Assembly: GCF_009695765.1 (NCBI RefSeq)
Contig: NZ_VUNI01000002.1
Span: 62,001-126,000, forward strand
DNA length: 64,000 bases
DNA from: Roseburia porci
Lineage (GTDB): Bacteria; Bacillota; Clostridia; Lachnospirales; Lachnospiraceae
Direction: 5' to 3'
The notes beneath the pieces are model-generated. The model made no database searches and was not told the DNA's origin. It saw only the letters and a program-made list of their open reading frames with translations. This document shows, piece by piece, positions 59,904 through 64,000 of this stretch. Each line of letters begins with the position of its first letter. Within the stretch, counting starts at the first letter, position 1. The translations under genes were made by a program, and so were the position numbers.

Positions 59904-60281
59904 ATGTTAGCAAATCAGGGTTACGCAGCATATGCAAACAACAAAATCATGACAGCTTCACCGGCAGAACTTACATTGATGCTCTATGATGGAGCAATTA
60001 AGTTCTGCAATATTGCAATATCTGCAATTGAAGAAGAAAATGTTCAGAAAGCACACACGAACATCATTAAAGTAGAGCGTATTATTGAAGAATTTCAGGC
60101 GACTCTGGATCATAAGTATCCGGTTGCAAAGGATTTTGACGAGGTGTATAACTATCTGATGATTCGTCTCAGGGAAGCAAACATGAAAAAGGATAAAGAG
60201 ATTCTGGAGGAAGTTTTAAAGCATCTTCGTACCATGCGGGATACCTGGAAAGAAGTTATGCGTACGGCACATAGTAAATAG
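59904..60281 (+). CDS. fliS: Flagellin export chaperone FliS
   Basis: 125 aa four-helix protein. ANQGYAAYANNKIMTASPAELTLMLYDGAIKFC is the typical start. Binds the C-terminus of flagellin to prevent premature polymerisation. AAGGAG site. Confidence 0.95.
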   Translation: MLANQGYAAYANNKIMTASPAELTLMLYDGAIKFCNIAISAIEEENVQKAHTNIIKVERIIEEFQATLDHKYPVAKDFDEVYNYLMIRLREANMKKDKEILEEVLKHLRTMRDTWKEVMRTAHSK

Positions 60282-60291
60282 GAGAAGGCTT

Positions 60292-60777
60292 GTGGATAAT
60301 ACAGCAAAGACATATATACATATATTAGATCAGAGTCTTGATAAAAAGATCAGCGTTTTAAATCGTATTATTGACCAGGATCAGATTCAGATGCAGCAAT
60401 TAGAAGATCCCAATCTTGATCCGGATGATTTCGACAAGACAGTTGAGACGAAGGCAAAACTGATTGAGGAACTGGAACTCCTGGACGATGGATTTGAACA
60501 GATATTCGCCAGAGTAAAGGAAGAAATCGGAGAACATAAAGAGGACTACAAGACGGAAATCCGCCAGATGCAGGAAAAGATTCGCCAGATTACCGCAAAA
60601 AGTATGGAGATTCAGGCTCAGGAAGCCAGAAATAAAAACCTGATGGAAAAGAAATTCAATTCGGTTCATAAACAGGTAAAAGAAATCCGTCAGAGTCAGA
60701 AAGTGGTGAACCAGTATTACCGCAATATGATGAAGAATGCATATGCGGATCCACAGTTTCTGGATAATAAGAAATAG
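60292..60777 (+). CDS. FliT/FlgN-like helical flagellar chaperone candidate
   Basis: 161 aa, entirely helical with heptads (KEEIGEHKEDYKTEIRQ, EKIRQITAKSMEIQAQE). Starts with GTG at 60292 after AGGAG. The position just after fliS matches FliT-type chaperones of FliD, but the sequence itself is not diagnostic. Confidence 0.75.
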   Translation: MDNTAKTYIHILDQSLDKKISVLNRIIDQDQIQMQQLEDPNLDPDDFDKTVETKAKLIEELELLDDGFEQIFARVKEEIGEHKEDYKTEIRQMQEKIRQITAKSMEIQAQEARNKNLMEKKFNSVHKQVKEIRQSQKVVNQYYRNMMKNAYADPQFLDNKK

Positions 60778-60809
60778 AGAAAGAAAATAAAAAAATTTTC
60801 TTTTTTCTA

Positions 60810-60836
60810 TAAAGTATCGGGGCAATCGTCCGATAT
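60810..60836 (+). promoter_or_regulatory. Sigma-28 promoter of the flagellin gene
   Basis: TAAA (60810-60813), 15-bp spacer, TCCGATAT (60829-60836). Confidence 0.85.
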
Positions 60837-60841
60837 ATAAA

Positions 60842-60958
60842 TCAAGTAAGGATAATTACTTGAAGATGGAAGTTCGAATGGAGCGTACGGCCGGGAGAAT
60901 GGAAGTCAGAACAAATTAAGTACATGCAGCATGGATGCTGCATTATATTCAAGGAGGA
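60842..60958 (+). promoter_or_regulatory. CsrA-type hairpins in the second flagellin leader
   Basis: TCAAGTAA (60842-60849) and TTACTTGA (60856-60863) enclose GGATAA; TGCAGC (60925-60930) and GCTGCA (60937-60942) enclose ATGGAT; the AAGGAGG site follows at about 60951-60957. Unpaired GGAs between them add further sites. Confidence 0.7.
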
Positions 60959-60966
60959 AACAAATT

Positions 60967-61779
60967 ATGGTAGTACAGCATAATATGCAGGCAGCTAATG
61001 CCAACAGACAGTTAGGAATCACAACAAGCGCACAGGCTAAATCAACAGAGAAATTATCTTCTGGTTACAAGATCAACCGTGCAGCTGATGATGCAGCAGG
61101 ATTATCTATTTCTGAGAAGATGAGAAGCCAGATCAGAGGACTGAACAAAGCTTCTGATAACGCTCAGGACGGTGTATCTCTTATCCAGGTAGCTGAAGGT
61201 GCATTAAATGAAACACATTCTATCTTACAGCGTATGAACGAATTAGCTACTCAGGCAGCTAATGATACTAATACCACCATTGATAGAAAAGCTATTTCTG
61301 CAGAGATGGATGCTTTAACATCTGAGATCGATCGTATCCGTTCTACAACACAGTTCAATACACAGAACTTACTGGATGGATCATTCTCCGGAAAGAACTT
61401 ACAGATCGGTTCATTAGAGAAGCAGAATATCACGATCACTATTAGTGGTATGGATTCAACTTCTATCGGTGTTAACGCATTATCTGTATCTTCATTCGAT
61501 GAGGCTGGTTCAGCTATGACAAAGATTCAGTCAGCTATTGACAAAGTATCTACACAGCGTTCTGCACTTGGTGCATTACAGAACAGACTGGAGCATACAA
61601 TTGCGAACTTAGATAACGTATCTGAGAATACTCAGTCTGCTGAATCACGTATCCGTGATACAGATATGGCTGAAGAGATGGTTAACTACAGCAAGAACAA
61701 CATCCTTGCTCAGGCAGGACAGTCCATGCTTGCTCAGGCTAACCAGTCTACTCAGGGTGTATTATCATTACTTCAGTAA
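60967..61779 (+). CDS. Flagellin, short form (D0/D1 only)
   Basis: 270 aa. Ends are nearly the same as the long flagellin at 24371 (MVVQHNMQAANANRQLG, LSSGYKINRAADDAAGLSIS; SQRSALGA-like TQRSALGALQNRLEHTI, MAEEMVNYSKNNILAQAG), but the variable central domain is missing. Probably the major filament protein. Good AAGGAGG site and strong terminator after it. Confidence 0.97.
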   Translation: MVVQHNMQAANANRQLGITTSAQAKSTEKLSSGYKINRAADDAAGLSISEKMRSQIRGLNKASDNAQDGVSLIQVAEGALNETHSILQRMNELATQAANDTNTTIDRKAISAEMDALTSEIDRIRSTTQFNTQNLLDGSFSGKNLQIGSLEKQNITITISGMDSTSIGVNALSVSSFDEAGSAMTKIQSAIDKVSTQRSALGALQNRLEHTIANLDNVSENTQSAESRIRDTDMAEEMVNYSKNNILAQAGQSMLAQANQSTQGVLSLLQ

Positions 61780-61793
61780 TTATGAAGAACGAA

Positions 61794-61823
61794 AAAGAAC
61801 CGGTTCTGCCGGTTCTTTTTTTG
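61794..61823 (+). terminator. Terminator after flagellin
   Basis: AAAGAACCGG pairs with CCGGTTCTTT around a 4-5 nt loop, followed by TTTTTTT. Confidence 0.92.
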
Positions 61824-61832
61824 TGCCTGGAA

Positions 61833-62996
61833 TTATTGGAAAACGACAGAAAACAGATGGGAGAAAAATTTCTCATAACTGTGATTCTGTTTTACTTTTT
61901 CGTGACCATTGTGTGCGATTTCTTTACGAAGTGACTCATGTGAAAGATAGTATTGCGCTTTTTCACATAAATCCTCCTCACTTTCAAAATAAACGAAGTC
62001 TTCATTTGGAATAAAGCAATCAAGAAAATCTTCCTGAAAATTCGTGAGCAGAAATCCGCCAGCTCCCATGATGTCCATTGCCCGAAGCGGAATTCCGGAT
62101 TGTATGCTTCGCAAAGAAATGTTGAGATTAATCTTGCTGTTGGCAAAGACATATGGCATTTCCGAATAATAATCAACAGGTCCCATATTTGTTACATTCG
62201 GGAGTGAAACTTTCCGGTCAAGTGTATAAAGCTTTAATGGAACATATTGAGCAACCGCAGTTAAAAGCCGCTGACGTTCAATAGATGTCAGTTTGCGGTC
62301 TATAAAATAGTTTGCATATACATAAGACGGAGATTCCACACCAGAAGGAACCGGCTGATAAGGAACCGCGCGCTGAAGCTCGGCAAGAATGTCAGGGGTC
62401 AGCAGATCTTCAATAAAATTGTAACCATATACTTTTAACTGGGATTCCATAATTGCATCCAGATATCCACGGGTGTAGTCATTAATATTTGTCAGACGGT
62501 CAAAAAAATTGTGATCTTCATTATATAAGGAGCCTACAAAAGAGACATCCGCAGACAATTTTTCCTGATCGAAAGTTTTTTGCATAAGATAATCAATGAT
62601 AGTACTGTTACATGGAAGGGTTGTGTAGTAAACAGTAGGGATACCGCCATTTTTCAGGCGTAGATATTCCTGTTTATCAAACATAAATACATAATTTACC
62701 GGATTGACCAACGTATAAGAGTACAACATTAAATAGGGGCTGTCGTAGATTACAGAGATATACTTTATCCCAAGTTTCTGACAGTTATTCGAGACAACCG
62801 GGAAATAGTTGAAAGAGAAACAGCAATCATAGTAAGTATCTCCGACAAAATTAGTAAATGCTTCATCAAATGCCTTACTTTCCCGTTCCTGATAATCCGG
62901 ATGAAAAAATGGTACAAATTCATGCCCCGCCTGTTCTAAGGTGAATTGGGTATCTACTTTCCCAAAACAGGGCCAATCTAAGAATAAGATACGCAT
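61833..62996 (-). CDS. CgeB/DUF3880-type glycosyltransferase
   Basis: 387 aa. N-terminal Rossmann-like DUF3880 region (MRILFLDWPCFGKVDTQFT, GIKYISVIYDSP) and C-terminal GT-B domain with SKINLNISLRSIQSGIPLRAMDIMGAGGF and a final FESEEDL-like segment and YLSHESLRKEIAHNGHEKV end, as in spore-protein CgeB-like transferases. Likely nucleotide-sugar-dependent. Positioned right after the flagellin gene, so flagellin glycosylation is a fair guess. A paralogue follows. Confidence 0.85.
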   Translation of the reverse strand: MRILFLDWPCFGKVDTQFTLEQAGHEFVPFFHPDYQERESKAFDEAFTNFVGDTYYDCCFSFNYFPVVSNNCQKLGIKYISVIYDSPYLMLYSYTLVNPVNYVFMFDKQEYLRLKNGGIPTVYYTTLPCNSTIIDYLMQKTFDQEKLSADVSFVGSLYNEDHNFFDRLTNINDYTRGYLDAIMESQLKVYGYNFIEDLLTPDILAELQRAVPYQPVPSGVESPSYVYANYFIDRKLTSIERQRLLTAVAQYVPLKLYTLDRKVSLPNVTNMGPVDYYSEMPYVFANSKINLNISLRSIQSGIPLRAMDIMGAGGFLLTNFQEDFLDCFIPNEDFVYFESEEDLCEKAQYYLSHESLRKEIAHNGHEKVKQNHSYEKFFSHLFSVVFQ

Positions 62997-63016
62997 ATCG
63001 TTTTCCTCGTCTTTCT

Positions 63017-64000
63017 TTATATGAGTCCAAATGCGAGCTGGAGCATCTGTTCCAGACGTATCGGATAGGTATAATGGGTTTTCACTTTCTGCAGTCCATT
63101 GTAAGCAATTTCTTTTCGTTCATTTTCATGTTCTAAGTAATAAGCAACCAGTTCGTTCAGTTCTTCCAGACTGCTATACGCAACAAGATCCTCACCTGGA
63201 GTGAAAAGTTCCGGGAGTTCCGGCTGGTAATTTGTCAGAACAAATCCACCACAGCCAAGAATGTCAAAAATTCGAAGCGGAAGCCCGCTGCGGATGGAAC
63301 GGCTGGTTGGATTCAGATTGATCTTGCTTTCATGAAAAATGATTGGCATTTCTGTAAGCGTTTTTGCCAGTCCCCGGTTATGAATACGAGGAAGAGAAGA
63401 AGTATCGCTTGCGGTATATAGATCAACGTCAAAATGCTCGGATAACATGGTGAAAGTTCTTACACGTTCAATAGCTGTAATTTTGCTTCCGATATAAAGC
63501 TGCGCCAGTGTCTGGCGGTCAGTCAGGTAGGTTTCAAGCGGATATGTGTAAAAGTGTTCCATGTGTGCTTTGAATTCTTCCACGATATTATCTGGTAATA
63601 ATTCTTCTACAAAATAATAGCCATATACTTTTAGCTGGGCTTCCATAAGTCCGTTCAGATAACCACTGAGATAGGCTGGTGGAGTGCTTAGCCGGTCATA
63701 GGGGCATTTCTCGGTATAAAGTGAACCAACAAATGAAACATTACTGGAAAACCGTTCAAGATCAGAAATAGAAGCTTGTTGTATGACATTTTGTTTGTCG
63801 GTTACATTCACGGCCAATGGGAAATGAAATACATTTCCCGGATTTAATGGGGCTATTTCCGTATATTGCATCCGGTCAAATAAGAAGATACGGTTGCATG
63901 GATTCTGAATTGATTTAGAAAAAAGTTCCATGACAGGTGAGTCAACGGACCAGCAGATATATCGGATTTTGAAAATATTACAAACATCTGAAATGATAGG
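63017..64000 (-). CDS. Second CgeB/DUF3880-type glycosyltransferase (5' end cut by window)
   Basis: At least 327 codons. The C-terminal part mirrors the previous gene (SKINLNPTSRSIRSGLPLRIFDILGCGGF, EHENERKEIAYNGLQKVKTHYTY). The in-frame reading continues past the first ATG at 63931 to the edge at 64000 with a segment (IFKIRYICWSVDSP) that matches the paralogue's DUF3880 region, so the start lies outside the window. 20-nt gap to the downstream paralogue, same operon. Confidence 0.85.
   Translation of the reverse strand, partial: PIISDVCNIFKIRYICWSVDSPVMELFSKSIQNPCNRIFLFDRMQYTEIAPLNPGNVFHFPLAVNVTDKQNVIQQASISDLERFSSNVSFVGSLYTEKCPYDRLSTPPAYLSGYLNGLMEAQLKVYGYYFVEELLPDNIVEEFKAHMEHFYTYPLETYLTDRQTLAQLYIGSKITAIERVRTFTMLSEHFDVDLYTASDTSSLPRIHNRGLAKTLTEMPIIFHESKINLNPTSRSIRSGLPLRIFDILGCGGFVLTNYQPELPELFTPGEDLVAYSSLEELNELVAYYLEHENERKEIAYNGLQKVKTHYTYPIRLEQMLQLAFGLI

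Noticed and set aside
60400-60825. Minus-strand open frame opposite the FliT-like gene
   Set aside because: Leu/Phe/Ile-rich shadow of a coiled-coil gene, a typical artefact; no ribosome binding site.

Overview
The window looks like a chromosomal piece of a motile, low-to-moderate GC Firmicute of the family Lachnospiraceae, most like the Roseburia/Agathobacter group. Signs of this are the gene content (flgM-flgN-flgK-flgK-flgL-fliW-csrA-flaG-fliD-fliS-fliC, a long Gram-positive type SRP RNA, an ECF vitamin transporter, rubrerythrin/PerR, an IscR-like Rrf2 regulon, a T-box before metG and a TPP riboswitch before thiSGHE), the strong AGGAGG-type ribosome binding sites and the codon style. The assignment is by recognition, not by a database search.

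Layout. 1-9.9 kb: a Met T-box leader, then metG, a Nudix hydrolase, tatD, a small unknown gene and rsmA, followed by a degenerate LytM-like protein, a TPR-GGDEF protein, a GIY-YIG protein and a DEAD-box helicase. 10-18.1 kb: a two-component pair, an AraC regulator and a heterodimeric ABC exporter. 18.1-20.5 kb (minus strand): a padR-DUF1700-DUF4097 operon behind a promoter with four 14-bp tandem repeats, then a small peptide gene with a RiPP-like leader. 21.1-23.0 kb: an accessory operon with a DUF3990 (ADP-ribosyltransferase-like) protein, an unknown protein and a NADAR protein, plus a Dabb protein. 23.0-25.95 kb: an XRE regulator, a divergent CsrA paralogue and a large flagellin, bracketed by two directly repeated 177-bp structured elements. 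26-34 kb: rubrerythrin and PerR, tadA, SRP RNA, a complete ECF transporter and nudC. 33.9-41.4 kb: an Rrf2 regulator, iscS-iscU-mnmA, a solitary ECF S component with a fold-back leader element, and metY/cysK. Three of these promoters share a TAGGAATT-type motif. 41.5-49 kb: an HPr-like protein, an alarmone synthetase, thiE/H/G/S with a TPP riboswitch, a MATE pump, tRNA-Gly, a dipeptidase and an XRE regulator. 49.2-61.8 kb: a late flagellar locus with three sigma-28 promoters. 61.8-64 kb: two CgeB/DUF3880-type glycosyltransferases on the opposite strand, the second cut by the window edge.

How the parts fit. Sigma-28 probably drives flgM, flaG and fliC, while CsrA/FliW probably gates flagellin translation: hairpins presenting GGA in the loop occur in the leaders of both flagellins, fliW, flaG and fliS. 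The second flagellin has its own CsrA-like protein and regulator and may be a separately controlled, exchangeable cassette. The DUF3990-unknown-NADAR operon has the composition expected of an ADP-ribosylation toxin/reversal module. The Rrf2 regulator plausibly ties Fe-S assembly and tRNA thiolation to cysteine/homocysteine synthesis.
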